A DNA stretch of 14,688 nucleotides, from the NCBI GenBank assembly GCA_050180745.1, contig JBFXDW010000047.1, forward strand, positions 1 through 14,688, given 5' to 3'. Positions 5,963 to 14,480 of this stretch are shown here, piece by piece; the first letter of the stretch is position 1, and each line of letters starts with the position of its first letter. The position numbers and the translations under genes are program-made. This DNA is from JBFXDW01 sp050180745. GTDB lineage: Bacteria; Pseudomonadota; Alphaproteobacteria; UBA9219. The notes under the pieces were generated by a model. It saw only the letters and a list, made by a program, of their open reading frames with translations, did no database searches and had not been told where the DNA came from.

Positions 5963-7675
5963 ATGCGGATTCGAGCCCTGTTTCACCTTTGCTGCGTGTT
6001 TGTGCTCTTCGGCTGCGGTGGCATTCTTGTGCCGGATGCGCGGCCGACGACAGGGCGGCTGCCGACCTTGGCCGAGGTGCCTGATCCAGATGAGACGGTG
6101 CGTGGTGCCAATGATCCGCCGATCGTAACGCTTCCGATAGGTTCAGCGTTGCGAGAACGGCGTCTCGCGCGGACAGAAGAGATGCCTGACAAAATTATTG
6201 TGCCGACGACCAACCTGACAGCGGTGCCGGTGACTTTGGCATTACAGGCTGTTTTGGAAGGGACAGATATTTCCATGTCATGGCAGACGGGGGATTTTGA
6301 CTCAAAATTGGTAACTGTGACGAATTTGAGTGGCCCTTTGCCTCGTGTGGTTGATAAAATATGTCGCTCGGCACGAGTTTTCTGTAGCTATCGGGATGAT
6401 ATGCTTGAGGTTAAGGAGAAAGAGACCTTTATTATTGAGCTTCCTGCGGCGCCTGTCAAAACGGAAGTTGGTGCTGATACATCTACATCAGCTAATAATA
6501 CGATGGCGGAGACAATTAGTATGTTGGCAGGCAGTCAAGCGCGCATTGATGCTCAAGGCGGCAATTTGATTTATACGGCGGATGTCGAAAACCATGAGAG
6601 CGTACAGGAATATTTGATGCAGCTTCGCAATGGGCGACCTTTGATCGTTATGCAGCTTTATATTTGGGAAGTCGTTTTGGATAAGGATAATGCTACGGGT
6701 ATCAATTGGGATAGCTTTAGTTTTGATAATTTTAAGGCTTTAGGACAGGACATCGCGTTGAGTGGTTCAACTACTTTTACCTCGATTACAACGCCAGGCG
6801 TCAGTCTGGGGGCAACAACAAGCGGTGCTGTGGATGCCCAGACTTTGCTTCGTTTCTTGCACACCAAGGGGAATGTGCAAACAATCAGTAATCCGCAGCT
6901 TACATTTATCTCTGGTTCATCTTCAGAATTCCGTGTTGGTGGTGAGCAGCGCTATATCTCGCAAGTGGGTGAGTTGACTTCTTCAAGTGTTTCTGGGACG
7001 AGTTCTGCTAGTCTTGGCTCCAACACGATTTCGACGGATAGTTTGGATACCGGCTTAACGGTGCAGGTAAGCGGCGCTTTTGAAAATGGCGTTGTCTCGG
7101 CTTATCTGACGGTTGATATTCAGGACATCGTAAGCTTGAACTCAACAACGACGAGCCAAGGGGTCACGATTGACTTGCCCGAAACTTCCGAGCGCAGTGT
7201 TGAGACTACTTTACGTGTACGGCCTGGGGATAATTTGGTGCTAGCGGGGCTTGTGAGCTCGCGTGATGAGAATAACGCTGATGGCGTGCCAACCCCTTTC
7301 GGAACAATCCCAACCTACCATTCCGATCAGTTGGAAAACACAGAACTTGTTATGCTGGTTAAACCTTCTGTTGTGATGTTCTCCAGCGAAAAAGAAAAGG
7401 AAGAGGAGTGGAAGGGCGTTGCCGATACAGTCCAAATGCCAAAAGGAAAGTATATTTTGGATGCTCTCGTGATTGATAAGGATGGGGCGCAAAAGATTCA
7501 GATTCCTGATGTGCCTATTGAACCTATGTTGTCGCAAGAGGGAGAGGAAAAAATCTCCCATGCGCCGATTGTTTTTAAAAAGAAAAGTGATGCGCCGGTG
7601 AATGAGAACTTTATGCAACGGGGATTTTCACATGCTTTTGAGGATCTTTTAAATGTAGAGGAGAAGGGTGAATAA
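5963..7675 (+). CDS. Lipoprotein secretin of a type IVb pilus system (PilN-like)
   Basis: Outer-membrane pore of the pilus machine, 570 residues. The N-terminus is a lipoprotein signal with lipobox LFGC (15-18), so Cys18 should be acylated; Gly at +2 fits outer-membrane sorting. Residues about 75-160 resemble an STN/N0-type secretin periplasmic domain, followed by a ring-building segment. The C-terminal half holds the secretin gate: LSGSTTFTSITTPGVSLG, VQTISNPQLTFISG (beta barrel), then RVRPGDNLVLAGLVSSR (about 417-433) and NTELVMLVKPSVVMF (about 458-472), the conserved end of the family. About 95 residues follow the secretin core, charged and possibly a partner-binding tail. In R64 nomenclature this is PilN. 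It starts the plus-strand operon; GGGAAAG seven bases upstream of ATG 5963 is a modest ribosome site. Its stop overlaps the next start (TAATG). Confidence 0.9.
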   Translation: MRIRALFHLCCVFVLFGCGGILVPDARPTTGRLPTLAEVPDPDETVRGANDPPIVTLPIGSALRERRLARTEEMPDKIIVPTTNLTAVPVTLALQAVLEGTDISMSWQTGDFDSKLVTVTNLSGPLPRVVDKICRSARVFCSYRDDMLEVKEKETFIIELPAAPVKTEVGADTSTSANNTMAETISMLAGSQARIDAQGGNLIYTADVENHESVQEYLMQLRNGRPLIVMQLYIWEVVLDKDNATGINWDSFSFDNFKALGQDIALSGSTTFTSITTPGVSLGATTSGAVDAQTLLRFLHTKGNVQTISNPQLTFISGSSSEFRVGGEQRYISQVGELTSSSVSGTSSASLGSNTISTDSLDTGLTVQVSGAFENGVVSAYLTVDIQDIVSLNSTTTSQGVTIDLPETSERSVETTLRVRPGDNLVLAGLVSSRDENNADGVPTPFGTIPTYHSDQLENTELVMLVKPSVVMFSSEKEKEEEWKGVADTVQMPKGKYILDALVIDKDGAQKIQIPDVPIEPMLSQEGEEKISHAPIVFKKKSDAPVNENFMQRGFSHAFEDLLNVEEKGE

Positions 7676-9147
7676 TGCCTCGTCTTCTCTCTTACCTTCT
7701 TTTACCTTTTCTTGTTTTTGCGCTTATGGGCGTGAATATAGAGCCTCTTATGGCGCGTGATGCAGCATTTTTAGAGCCTCAAAAGATAAATAAGATTGGC
7801 GATGCGGCTGAGGCTATTGCGGTTGAGCCTAAGCAAGAAGTTTCGATTGGTGAAACGGATGTTAACGTTGCGCGGCGCACGACAGCGGTTTTTGTTAATC
7901 AGTCGAACCAGCCTGTCGAGATTGTAAGCGTCTCGACAAATGGTGATGCCAATGTGCGGGCTGAGATCGTTGCGGATGATTGCACCAAGCTTGGGACATT
8001 GGGGGTAGGAAACCGTTGTTCTGTGTTAGTTGAGTTTGTTCCATTATCAGCAGGGGAATGGGCTGTTGAGCTTATTATGACACACAAAGGTGCTGGCCGT
8101 TTGGCGCGGATGAAACTGACAGGGAAAACAAAGGGTTCTGTTTCGTCTGAGAAAAAGGAAACGGGATTGCAGCTGAGCGGTCAGAATGTTGCGCCTGTTG
8201 ATTTTGAAGATGTTGAGGTTGGTATGGATCGAGCTGTGCGGACTGCGCTGATGGTCAATGACAGTAGTGATACGATCAAAATACTCTCTGTAGATGTAAT
8301 CGCGCCAGATAATGGTTTGACGCGTTTTGAGCAAGGCTGTGCGGTGGATGAGGAGTTGAAACCGGGAGAATCCTGTCCTGTAACCTTGTTGTGGAAACCT
8401 GAAGATAAAGGGATTGTTTCAACGGATTTAATTATTCGTCATAATGGTAAGCGCGGATTTACGGTTATTCCTGTGCGGGGGGTGGCTAAACTTCCTAAGG
8501 GCGTGAAAGGACAAACTTCTTCAAAAGACAAGGATGCTAAAGATGTTGCCGTGGGGAAGGTTAAAGTTGGAGACGAGGCTGTTGGTTCCTCAGCGGGGAT
8601 AGGCGGGGCTGCAATTACTATGTCCCCAACGGCATCGCAGGTTGAGAGGTTACTTAAAAATTCAGGAAGCATTGCGCCGGTCTATCAAAAAACATTGAGC
8701 CATAATTCTGATGATGGCTCCTCTGGTGACGAGGGGAGCTCCGAGGCGAGCTATGCATCTAAACCCAATCTTATTGGCAGCTTAAAATTGATTGGTGTTG
8801 TGGGGAGTAAGGCAGTTTTTTATTATCGCAAACAAACCTTTGTTGTAGAGCAGGGGGAGGCCTTTTCTCTGGATGATCAGGATGCCATTTTGACTAATGT
8901 CGGTGCGCGTGAGGTTGAGGTGCGTTATAATAACAAAAACAGCATCATTACGATGAAGGCTGTGGCGGCGTTGATGAAAAAAGCACAGAAAAAGGTGCAA
9001 GAAGAAGAATCCGCCAAGACAGCGGTAACGGGTGTGTCATTGTTGGATCAGTATCAAGAAGAAAAGAGTGCAACTCAGGCTCCTAAGAAAATGACAACGG
9101 GAAACAGTGCGATAACTAATGGCTCGAAAACCACTGGGGATAAGTGA
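7675..9147 (+). CDS. Periplasmic protein with two Ig-like (ASH-type) domains and a C-terminal PilP/GspC-like domain
   Basis: A 490-residue exported protein. A signal peptide (PRLLSYLLLPFLVFALMG, probable cut after LMA at 27) is followed by two repeats of an Ig-like fold of the ASH/Hydin kind. Each has a strand-rich body and a paired-Cys motif: DDCTKLGTLGVGNRCSVLVEF near 100-122 and QGCAVDEELKPGESCPVTLLW near 221-241. A flexible Ser/Gly/Lys-rich linker (about 280-360) leads to NLIGSLKLIGVVG and the strands after it (about 364-430). That region resembles the homology region of PilP and GspC, which in pilus and type II secretion systems contacts the secretin's N0 domain. The basic, Gln/Lys-rich tail is probably disordered. 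Gene order (secretin, this gene, ATPase) matches the pilP position in R64-like loci. The PilP-like assignment is by pattern and context only. It starts at ATG 7675, after GAGGAGAAGGG. Confidence 0.75.
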   Translation: MPRLLSYLLLPFLVFALMGVNIEPLMARDAAFLEPQKINKIGDAAEAIAVEPKQEVSIGETDVNVARRTTAVFVNQSNQPVEIVSVSTNGDANVRAEIVADDCTKLGTLGVGNRCSVLVEFVPLSAGEWAVELIMTHKGAGRLARMKLTGKTKGSVSSEKKETGLQLSGQNVAPVDFEDVEVGMDRAVRTALMVNDSSDTIKILSVDVIAPDNGLTRFEQGCAVDEELKPGESCPVTLLWKPEDKGIVSTDLIIRHNGKRGFTVIPVRGVAKLPKGVKGQTSSKDKDAKDVAVGKVKVGDEAVGSSAGIGGAAITMSPTASQVERLLKNSGSIAPVYQKTLSHNSDDGSSGDEGSSEASYASKPNLIGSLKLIGVVGSKAVFYYRKQTFVVEQGEAFSLDDQDAILTNVGAREVEVRYNNKNSIITMKAVAALMKKAQKKVQEEESAKTAVTGVSLLDQYQEEKSATQAPKKMTTGNSAITNGSKTTGDK

Positions 9148-10886
9148 TGGACGCGCAACAGGGTACGACGAGCTTTGAGGAAAACAAGCGCATTCACTCC
9201 CGTCACTATGAGCTGGCGTTGGCAGAGCAAACAATGCGCCGCTCTTCAGGGCGCTATCTGACAATCGAAGAGATTCTACGTCGTAACGGTTTTGTTCCCG
9301 AAGAGACTGAAAAGTCCAAGAAAAAGGGGGGGAAGCGCGAAGACCTGACGATGCAGGCTTTGCGGCTTTATGTGTCTGTGGCCAACCAAACGGCGATGGG
9401 CCTGTGTTTGCTGGACCTCAAGGATGGAGTGCTGCGGCTTGCCGTGGGGGACCGTGTTGATGACTCGGATTTGTTGCGGATCACAAATGCCCTGCAACGA
9501 GCAAACCGTGAAGTCGTCAAGATTGAAGTCGAGTCATGGGATCGGTCCGAGCTTGCGCGTTTAATGCGGGAGCAAAGCGAGGTCGCAGGTGAGCGGCTCT
9601 TGCGTATTTTTTCGACCTTAGCCAAAGATCCAGATGATGCAACACTGATTGAGCAAGCGCTGAACGATATTCTGGCCGAGGCTCTTCAAAGCCGGACTTC
9701 AGATATTCACTTATCTTTGTCGGATGATGATGCGCGCTGTTGGATACGGTATCGGGTTGATGGTGACTTGGTCTATAAGCATCTCATTCCTCACCGCGTG
9801 ATGGCACCGCTTGTTACGCGGATTAAAACGGATGCCAAGATGGATGCTGCGGATCGTCAGCATCCTCAGGACGGGCGGCTTGGCTTTGAATGGCAGGGGC
9901 GTATGATCGACGTTCGTGTCGCGGCTTTGCCTGTGGCTCCTGCGGGTGAGAAGCTGACGCTTCGGCTTTTGGATCGTGAGAACTTACGTAGTTTTGAAGA
10001 GCTGTTTACGCATACGCCTCTGGTGGCTGAGAAATTACGGAAAACCATTCAGGGACATACGAAAGATGGAGGACTTATTGTTCTTTCGGGGCCAACGGGT
10101 TCAGGTAAGTCAACAACGCTTTACGGTATTATTCAAGAAATAGATCGCTCGGCGCGGGCTGTTTATTCGGTCGAAGCGCCTGTTGAATATGATATGCCGC
10201 TGGTGGATCAGACTTCCGTGACAGATAATTCAGCGAACTCCATTGCGGATATTATTCGGGCGCTCATGCGGCATGATCCTGATGTGATTATCATCGGCGA
10301 AATGCGGGACGGCGATACGGTGGAGGCCGCCTTGCGTGCAACAGAATCTGGACACTTGGTTGTTACAACGGTTCACGCGGTTGACGCGATCCATACATTA
10401 GACCGGATTGATGGCTTTTTGACATCTGCGTATCGGACAAGCGGGCTTTATATTCTGGGGCATGCGCTGATGGCGTCTCTTTCGCAGCGCTTGGTGAAAA
10501 CGGTTTGTCCGGCTTGTCATTTAGAAGATTCGGCATTACGGATTTATGGGAATGAATCGCGCTGCAATGACATTGGTGTTCGCCCTGATGAAACTTTGGC
10601 GATTGCCAGCCAAGAGGGATGTGATCTTTGTAATCATACCGGATTCTTGGGCCGGACTCTTGTATTGGAGGCCATGTTTCCTCCTGAAGATCAGGCCAGC
10701 AGACGGACGATCACGGAGATGATGATCTCTAATGTGACGTCATCTGTGATTGATGTGCCGGGGACGATCTATTTGCCGCGGCGTGAGGCTATTCGTGATT
10801 TGATACGCCGGAACGCGCTTGATGCGAATATGGGGGCCTCTTTGATGGTTGAGGACGCCGTGTCTCGCCAGAACCGTATGGTTTAA
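9147..10886 (+). CDS. Pilus assembly ATPase, GspE/PilB superfamily (PilQ of R64 nomenclature)
   Basis: Cytoplasmic hexameric motor that powers pilus extension, 579 residues. The N-terminal third carries a GspE-N-like region. The core has DIHLSLSDDDARCWIRYRVDG, the Walker A GPTGSGKST (about 314-322), an acidic box near EAPVEYDMPLVDQT, the Walker B region DVIIIGEMRDGDT (about 378-390) and the His box TTVHAVDAIHTLDRI (about 406-420). Two Cys pairs, CPAC (about 454) and CDLC (about 492), form the zinc-binding module typical of assembly rather than retraction ATPases. The usual GspE Glu-Met-Arg-Asp Walker B signature is intact, so the enzyme should be active. An in-frame GTG at 9144 would add one Met; ATG 9147 is preferred because it overlaps the upstream stop as TGATG, with GGGGATAAG as ribosome site. 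Confidence 0.93.
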   Translation: MDAQQGTTSFEENKRIHSRHYELALAEQTMRRSSGRYLTIEEILRRNGFVPEETEKSKKKGGKREDLTMQALRLYVSVANQTAMGLCLLDLKDGVLRLAVGDRVDDSDLLRITNALQRANREVVKIEVESWDRSELARLMREQSEVAGERLLRIFSTLAKDPDDATLIEQALNDILAEALQSRTSDIHLSLSDDDARCWIRYRVDGDLVYKHLIPHRVMAPLVTRIKTDAKMDAADRQHPQDGRLGFEWQGRMIDVRVAALPVAPAGEKLTLRLLDRENLRSFEELFTHTPLVAEKLRKTIQGHTKDGGLIVLSGPTGSGKSTTLYGIIQEIDRSARAVYSVEAPVEYDMPLVDQTSVTDNSANSIADIIRALMRHDPDVIIIGEMRDGDTVEAALRATESGHLVVTTVHAVDAIHTLDRIDGFLTSAYRTSGLYILGHALMASLSQRLVKTVCPACHLEDSALRIYGNESRCNDIGVRPDETLAIASQEGCDLCNHTGFLGRTLVLEAMFPPEDQASRRTITEMMISNVTSSVIDVPGTIYLPRREAIRDLIRRNALDANMGASLMVEDAVSRQNRMV

Positions 10887-10897
10887 AGGAGGGCGGG

Positions 10898-12118
10898 ATG
10901 AAACTCTTCCGTGCTCGCTATATCAAAGAGACGATTGGCGGTGGACATGTTGTTGAAGAAGATGATTTCTATCTTCCGGCGGAAAAGGATGTACGCCATA
11001 CTTTGCGGAATAGGGGGCTTTGGCCTATTGAGGTTCGAGAACAAAAGCCACCGACTTTTGAATGGATGGATGTGCGCACGCGTGAGTGGCAGATTCAGCT
11101 TTTACGTGCGATCCGTTTTCAGTCGGCAACGGCCTCGGCGGGAACGGCTCTTTTGAATATTATTGAAGGAGAGGAGGATCAGCGCCGCCGCTTAGCTTAT
11201 TTGCCGACGCGGACAGTCTTGAAGGGTGGTGGGGCGTTTTCTGATGCGTTACGAGAGTTGAAATTATTCGATGCGCCGACAATGGCGATTATCACGGCTG
11301 GTGAACGTGCTGGAGACCTCAAAGGCGTTATTGCTCACGCCATTGAGCATGTGGAGCAAAAAGGGGCTCAGTACAAAACGCTTATTGCGGCGATGAGCTG
11401 GCTTTCTTTTGATATCGTTAGCGTAATCGGCACGATTTGGGGAACGCAATTTGGGTTTATTCCTTATTTAAAGGAACAAGGGACAAAGAATACAGACCCC
11501 GGGGCAATCGAGAAATTTAACCAAGGCATTAAGTGGGTGAGTTTACTGAACGGGTTTATGCTGGTTGCCAGCTCCCTTATTATTCTGACGATCGTGTTTT
11601 TCTTTCTCTCCTATTGGCAGAACCGCCATAAGCAGGATCACGTGACGGCGCGGATGATGATGAAAGTGCCTCTTCTCTCGACCTATTTCCGGAATGTGGC
11701 TTTGCGAGACACCTGTAAGCTGATGGCGCGTCTCTTATATGGAAAGGTGCCTTTGGCTGAGGGGCTTGATATTATTACGCAAAGTGCGCTGGAGCCTGCG
11801 ACAAAAATCTATTGGTTTGATTGTAAAGGCAAAATTATGGCGGGTGTTGATCCAGCGCGGGCGTTGGCTCGTGCGCCGCTATCTAAGGCAGAGCGTGACC
11901 AAATTGTCACTATTCAGACGATCGAACAATTAGGAGAGATATATGAAGCTATTGCCGAAGAGCGATCATTGATGGCAAAAGCCGATCAACGTCGTATTAT
12001 GAAGTTTGGTTTGTATTTGTTGATCGGATTGTCTGGTATTACTATCCTGACGACGATTTACTTGTTGATGCTGCAAAATCAAAACTTCCTTTCAAGTCTC
12101 AACGAACTGCGTGGTTAA
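10898..12118 (+). CDS. Inner-membrane platform protein, GspF/PilC family (PilR of R64 nomenclature)
   Basis: Polytopic inner-membrane protein of 406 residues on which the ATPase acts and from which pilins are extruded. It has two GspF-type cytoplasmic domains: about 60-160, with the motif ITAGERAGDLKGVIAHAIEHVE, and about 250-360, with RNVALRDTCKLMARLLYGKVPLAEGLDII. Three hydrophobic segments fit the family: about 167-187 (SWLSFDIVSVIGTIWG), about 215-240 (LLNGFMLVASSLIILTIVFFFL) and about 370-392 (LYLLIGLSGITILTTIYLLM). The N-terminal 50 residues contain a short strand-rich module (FRARYIKETIGGG, DFYLPAEKDVRHTLRNRG), often seen at the start of GspF proteins. A perfect AAAGGAGGG stands before ATG 10898, eleven bases after the ATPase stop. 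Length is typical. Confidence 0.9.
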   Translation: MKLFRARYIKETIGGGHVVEEDDFYLPAEKDVRHTLRNRGLWPIEVREQKPPTFEWMDVRTREWQIQLLRAIRFQSATASAGTALLNIIEGEEDQRRRLAYLPTRTVLKGGGAFSDALRELKLFDAPTMAIITAGERAGDLKGVIAHAIEHVEQKGAQYKTLIAAMSWLSFDIVSVIGTIWGTQFGFIPYLKEQGTKNTDPGAIEKFNQGIKWVSLLNGFMLVASSLIILTIVFFFLSYWQNRHKQDHVTARMMMKVPLLSTYFRNVALRDTCKLMARLLYGKVPLAEGLDIITQSALEPATKIYWFDCKGKIMAGVDPARALARAPLSKAERDQIVTIQTIEQLGEIYEAIAEERSLMAKADQRRIMKFGLYLLIGLSGITILTTIYLLMLQNQNFLSSLNELRG

Positions 12119-12120
12119 GT

Positions 12121-13221
12121 ATGGCAAACGAAGTCTGGGAAAAAATCAAAGAATTCTTCATAACCGGCTGGTTAGAAGATAAGCTGTTTTCCTCGCCTGT
12201 GGCAGGGACGGCGCTGCATGAGAAATCAGAGAGAACGGCTGAGGAATTCAAAGCTACTTATAATAATGCTAGTTCTATGGCCAAGGCGCTGCTTGGTGGC
12301 GTCGGGGCGCTGGGAGATTTTTATTTCCCAGCCGATTTGATCGGGGGATGCTGTCCTCGCGTCGTAGGGGAAGAGCAGGAAATTGTTTGGAACGCGGCGG
12401 CTGAGGCGGCGGATACGGAACGCGTTCATATCGTATGGCAGGCAGTAGGAGATAAAATCTGGTATCTGGCTGTGCAGTCTCAAGAACAAGGCTCTCATCC
12501 TGATACATGGTGTCCCTTTGCTTCCCTTTTGCCTGGGCTGAGGGATGCGGCTAAGCCGCCGATCATTTATACCTATTTCAGTGATGAGATGGCGACCATG
12601 ATGACGGTTCTTTCAGATTCGTTGCATATCCATCGGGGAACAACATCTGTTGTGCGGGCTAAGGCTGAACGTGTCTCTCGCGAAAACAACGAAGCTCCTA
12701 TCGTTGATCTGGTGCCGGATCGTATTGCTAAGTTAACGCCGTTTCCGTGGTATTCTCTGTCGCTTTATGAGGAACGGGCGCGGCGGATACTCGCAAGCGT
12801 GTCAATTGCGGCCTCTTTGCTGCTGACTTTTGTCGGGATTCTGATATGGCTGTTTTCAGCGATGATCATTGTTTCAGCTCATGCGGATATGGATGTGATT
12901 AAAGAGCGCTCGGCTACGACATCTGTGAATCTGCTGAAAATGGTACAGGCGCAACGTGCCAGCCCTATGCGTGAGCAACTGGCGGACTTTGCTGATGTCA
13001 ATGATGGTTTGCTTTCTCTTAATGGATTCTTGGAAGTTTATATTATCAAACGCAACCAGCCTGTCTGGCGGGCGATTGTGCCGCGCAATGTGACGGCAGA
13101 GCGTATTAAGGAAATCGGTGGCCAGACCTTGGATTCGAGTGACCCTCGTGGGGTTTTGATCGGGAATAACAGAGATGCTCTAGAGATAGATCAGACGGGC
13201 AAGGAAAGGAAGAAACGTTGA
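12121..13221 (+). CDS. Single-pass inner-membrane protein of the pilus locus, PilO-like in topology
   Basis: A 366-residue protein I cannot assign to a family with confidence. A cytoplasmic N-terminal region of about 220 residues, with no signal peptide, is followed by one strong membrane helix (SIAASLLLTFVGILIWLFSAMIIV, about 226-250) and a periplasmic C-terminal part of about 115 residues. The N-terminal region contains GGCCPR and a separate WCPF, a cluster of Cys that could be structural. This layout, a large cytoplasmic domain then a single helix, resembles inner-membrane alignment proteins (PilO of R64-type systems, or GspL/PilM-PilN together). It probably joins the ATPase/platform to the periplasmic proteins; that role is inference from topology and position. 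It starts two bases after the GspF-type gene and its stop overlaps the next start as TGATG. Confidence 0.75.
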   Translation: MANEVWEKIKEFFITGWLEDKLFSSPVAGTALHEKSERTAEEFKATYNNASSMAKALLGGVGALGDFYFPADLIGGCCPRVVGEEQEIVWNAAAEAADTERVHIVWQAVGDKIWYLAVQSQEQGSHPDTWCPFASLLPGLRDAAKPPIIYTYFSDEMATMMTVLSDSLHIHRGTTSVVRAKAERVSRENNEAPIVDLVPDRIAKLTPFPWYSLSLYEERARRILASVSIAASLLLTFVGILIWLFSAMIIVSAHADMDVIKERSATTSVNLLKMVQAQRASPMREQLADFADVNDGLLSLNGFLEVYIIKRNQPVWRAIVPRNVTAERIKEIGGQTLDSSDPRGVLIGNNRDALEIDQTGKERKKR

Positions 13222-13736
13222 TGCAGATAGACTCTAAGCTTATTTTGAATGTTTTTTCGCCACGTTTTTTCTCTCGTGCGTTTCAGTCTTTTGATAAATC
13301 GCTGATGGTTATAGTTTCGTCATGCTGGGTGGGGGCTATTCTGGTGATGGCGTTTGCTCTTTATACGCTGACTTTTTCTGCCGAGACCAAGCGGGCGACA
13401 TTAGCGGCGGCGGCAAGTGAGCCAACTCTTCCCAAGCTGGTGACACGTAAGCCAGATACGAAAGAGATACAGCCGCTTGTAACACGACTCGAAAAGCGCT
13501 TTCCGGATATTACTTTTCGGATAGGGCGTGATCGGAGTATTACTGTTGCTGCACGGACCGCTGATTATTTTCGTACTTGGCTTACGGTTTTGAGTTATAT
13601 TGATACGATATCCCCTTGGTTTCGCTGGCGGATCAAAGAGTTTTGTGTGGGGGCTAATTGTTCTTATGGTAACCCTATGACGGCGATTTTAACGGCAGAG
13701 AAAATCTCTTTTTCATTACCTGAAAAGGAAGACTAA
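13221..13736 (+). CDS. Small single-pass inner-membrane protein of the pilus locus
   Basis: A 171-residue protein not recognised by family. A short basic N-terminus, a single membrane helix (VIVSSCWVGAILVMAFALYTLTF, about 30-52) and a periplasmic domain of about 115 residues give the N-in/C-out topology of GspM- and PilO-type assembly proteins. The periplasmic part contains LEKRFPDITFRIGRDRSITV and AARTADYFRTWLTVLSYIDT, an alternating helix-strand pattern compatible with a ferredoxin-like fold, and two Cys in CVGANC. TTG 13218 is in frame, but ATG 13221 is preferred because it overlaps the upstream stop and follows AAGGAAAGGAAG. With the preceding gene it probably makes up the inner-membrane alignment subcomplex; this is inference from size, topology and coupling. 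Confidence 0.75.
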   Translation: MQIDSKLILNVFSPRFFSRAFQSFDKSLMVIVSSCWVGAILVMAFALYTLTFSAETKRATLAAAASEPTLPKLVTRKPDTKEIQPLVTRLEKRFPDITFRIGRDRSITVAARTADYFRTWLTVLSYIDTISPWFRWRIKEFCVGANCSYGNPMTAILTAEKISFSLPEKED

Positions 13737-13766
13737 CCCTTTTATATTTCGTAATATCTGTTAGTC
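13731..13766. other. Two-part stem-loop between the assembly genes and the last pilin-like gene
   Basis: Outer arms GACTAAC (13731-13737) and GTTAGTC (13760-13766) are perfect complements. Inside, ATATT (13744-13748) and AATAT (13753-13757) enclose a TCGT loop. The outer left arm contains the stop codon of the upstream gene. There is no run of T after it, so it is not a classical terminator. It could stabilise or process the message ahead of the pilin-like gene. Confidence 0.5.
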
Positions 13767-13818
13767 TGGATCGGTGAATCGAGGCAGCATGCCTTTTGAT
13801 GGAAGATAAGGAATTTTG

Positions 13819-14475
13819 ATGAGTAAAACAATGATGAAACAGATGGTTAGAACGCTGCGGAGGGATGAAGGTATTGCGATTGGCCCCATCCTGTTTATTA
13901 TTGCTATTCTGGGAATTTTGGCATCTGCCATTGCGGCGGGAAGCGGCTCGTTTACTTCCAGCACAACGGGAGAGGGCAATCGTGCCAAAGCAGCAGCTTT
14001 GATTGATATTGGACAGACCCTCAAGATCGGGTTTGACCGCCTTATGGGAAATGGTACGGCTTTTTCAGACATTGTGATTGACCCTGAAAGCACGTCTAAT
14101 TATGAAGATTTATTTTCTCCGATTGGTGGTGGCGTGTCGGCTCCCTCGGTGACAATGGCAAAAAATCCAGGGGAAGATAAATGGCACTATCCCCTTATTC
14201 GGATTCCTAAATTGGGTACTTCGGCAGGTTCTCGGGTCGCTGTTATTCGTGTGGATGTGGGTGTATGTGACGAAATTAACAAGAAGGTTAGGTCTCTTAA
14301 AGAAGGAACAGCTCATAATGAAGTCGATGATCTTGGCGATTTCACGGATGGTGAAGAATTAAATGAGGCTGAAAGTTGGGCACCATCCCTACAAGGTTCT
14401 TCTCTTGGTTGTGTTGAGAACAACAACAGCGCCAGTGAGGGATATTATTTCTATCAGGCTTTGAGTGTGCAGTAA
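13819..14475 (+). CDS. Pilin-like protein with non-canonical N-terminus (no Glu at +5)
   Basis: A 218-residue protein with a pilin layout. A basic leader ending in RRDEG (to Gly18) is followed by IAIGPILFIIAILGILASAIAAG, a hydrophobic helix, then a polar domain with two Cys (VGVCDEIN and SSLGCVEN) and the C-terminal YYFYQALSVQ. A prepilin peptidase could cut after Gly18, but +5 would be Pro instead of the Glu needed for normal filament packing; a Glu is present only at -2. AAGGA upstream supports ATG 13819; the in-frame TTG at 13816 is less likely. It follows the assembly operon by 82 bases, across a stem-loop. It may be a minor or tip pilin, or a substrate handled by the machine. I recall similar 'AIGPILFIIAIL' N-termini in hypothetical proteins of alphaproteobacteria but cannot confirm it here. 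Confidence 0.75.
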   Translation: MSKTMMKQMVRTLRRDEGIAIGPILFIIAILGILASAIAAGSGSFTSSTTGEGNRAKAAALIDIGQTLKIGFDRLMGNGTAFSDIVIDPESTSNYEDLFSPIGGGVSAPSVTMAKNPGEDKWHYPLIRIPKLGTSAGSRVAVIRVDVGVCDEINKKVRSLKEGTAHNEVDDLGDFTDGEELNEAESWAPSLQGSSLGCVENNNSASEGYYFYQALSVQ

Positions 14476-14480
14476 GCGAG

